Positions 26,426 to 26,947 of a DNA stretch of 26,947 bases are shown here, one piece after another. Each line of letters starts with the position of its first letter. Position 1 is the stretch's first letter. The translations under genes and the position numbers were made by a program. Source of the DNA: Thalassiosira profunda. Its lineage: Eukaryota > Bacillariophyta > Thalassiosirophyceae > Thalassiosirales > Thalassiosiraceae. The DNA lies in NCBI GenBank assembly GCA_036939355.1, contig JALLAP010000411.1, forward strand, positions 1 to 26,947, given 5' to 3'. A model generated the notes under the pieces. That model made no database searches. It saw only the letters and a program-made list of their open reading frames with translations, and was not told the origin of the DNA.

Positions 26426-26947
26426 TCACTTCTCAAAGTCGAACATGTCGTCCCCGCCAAACAAGAAGTCCTCGTCGCCCTCGATGCCCTCGTTGATCGT
26501 CAACGCCGCGGCCGTCACCTCGTCGATCTCCCCCCCCTTCGGCATCTTCTCCGCCGATGCCTTCGCCTCCTCCTCCTCCTTCAGCTTCTTCTTCTTCTCC
26601 TTCTTCTTGCGCTTCTTCTCGGCCTTCTCGGCGCTCTTTTTCTGTTCGGCCTCCTTGGCCTCCCGCTCCTTCCGCAGCTTCTCCTCCTCCTCTTCCTCGG
26701 CGGCCCGCTTGACTGCGTCGATTTCCTTCATTTCGTCCTTGCTCAGCCACCATTCGGGGTGCATTTTGGAATGCTCGACGGTGAAGACGCCCCCCTCGCC
26801 CATCCACGGCTCGTAGTCGACAATCTCCTCCTCGATTTCGGTGATCACCTTGTCCTTCGCCGCGGTCGATGCCGTCTTCTTCTTTGGCTTCCCCTTCCCC
26901 GTGCTAAGTTTGGCGATGAGATCCTTCAATTCCTTCTCCACTGCGGC
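26426..26947 (-). CDS. Charged coiled-coil protein, N-terminus beyond window
   Basis: The frame is open to the right edge, so only the last ~173 residues are seen; a GTG at 26941 is not a credible start. The segment contains a Trp-rich piece (DYEPWMGEGGVFTVEHSKMH, then PEWWLSKDEMKEIDAV), a long Glu/Lys/Arg coiled coil, and an acidic, Phe-containing C-terminus (DEDFLFGGDDMFDFEK). The long basic run KKRKKKEKKKKLKEEE could serve in nuclear localisation. I do not recognise the family from this fragment. It is convergent with TFIIS, with 259 bp between the coding ends. Confidence 0.7.
   Translation of the reverse strand, partial: AAVEKELKDLIAKLSTGKGKPKKKTASTAAKDKVITEIEEEIVDYEPWMGEGGVFTVEHSKMHPEWWLSKDEMKEIDAVKRAAEEEEEEKLRKEREAKEAEQKKSAEKAEKKRKKKEKKKKLKEEEEAKASAEKMPKGGEIDEVTAAALTINEGIEGDEDFLFGGDDMFDFEK

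Overview
The window is nuclear DNA from a gene-dense eukaryote, most likely a photosynthetic stramenopile alga such as a diatom or relative. Four things support this. There are short GT-AG introns of 73-149 nt, each confirmed by reading-frame continuity. There are clearly eukaryotic genes: TRAPPC11, Beclin/Atg6, TFIIS and prolyl 4-hydroxylase. One Ala-rich protein has a signal peptide followed by an ASAFAP-like 'SSHA|F' junction, typical of red-lineage secondary plastids. Finally, there are SHAQKYF-type SANT, chromo-barrel and PAH chromatin domains. The lineage is an inference; no rRNA, tRNA, CRISPR array or transposon was seen.

Layout, left to right. 1-644 (+): 3' part of a prolyl 4-hydroxylase. 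812-3088 (-): protein with ten short LKERM-like repeats and a leucine-rich C-terminus. 3525-7866 (-): large four-exon chromatin protein (SANT, chromo barrel, two copies of an unrecognised ~160-residue module, PAH) with an apparent one-base frameshift inside the PAH region. 8116-9379 (+): plastid-targeted Ala-rich repeat protein. 9392-14490 (-): TRAPPC11, interrupted by two assembly joins. 14710-15960 (+): three-exon short paralogue of the large chromatin protein. 16039-16989 (-): type II membrane sulfotransferase-like protein. 18117-19895 (-): Beclin-1/Atg6. 20181-21816 (+): two-exon unknown nuclear-type protein. 22962-24872 (-): unknown secretory-pathway protein. 25149-26166 (+): TFIIS, with a third assembly join. 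26426-26947 (-): partial charged coiled-coil protein.

Most genes lie in divergent pairs sharing 220-290 bp, or in convergent pairs; the plastid protein and TRAPPC11 stop codons are only 12 bp apart. The genes do not form a pathway, but two themes recur: membrane trafficking/autophagy (TRAPPC11, Beclin) and chromatin/transcription (the SANT-chromo-PAH protein, its short paralogue, TFIIS).

The most novel biology is the SANT-chromo barrel-PAH protein with its internally duplicated unknown module, plus its short inverted paralogue about 7 kb away. The main caution is technical: three single Ns are each flanked by identical 72-bp direct repeats. These are uncollapsed contig overlaps, and they break the TRAPPC11 and TFIIS reading frames.
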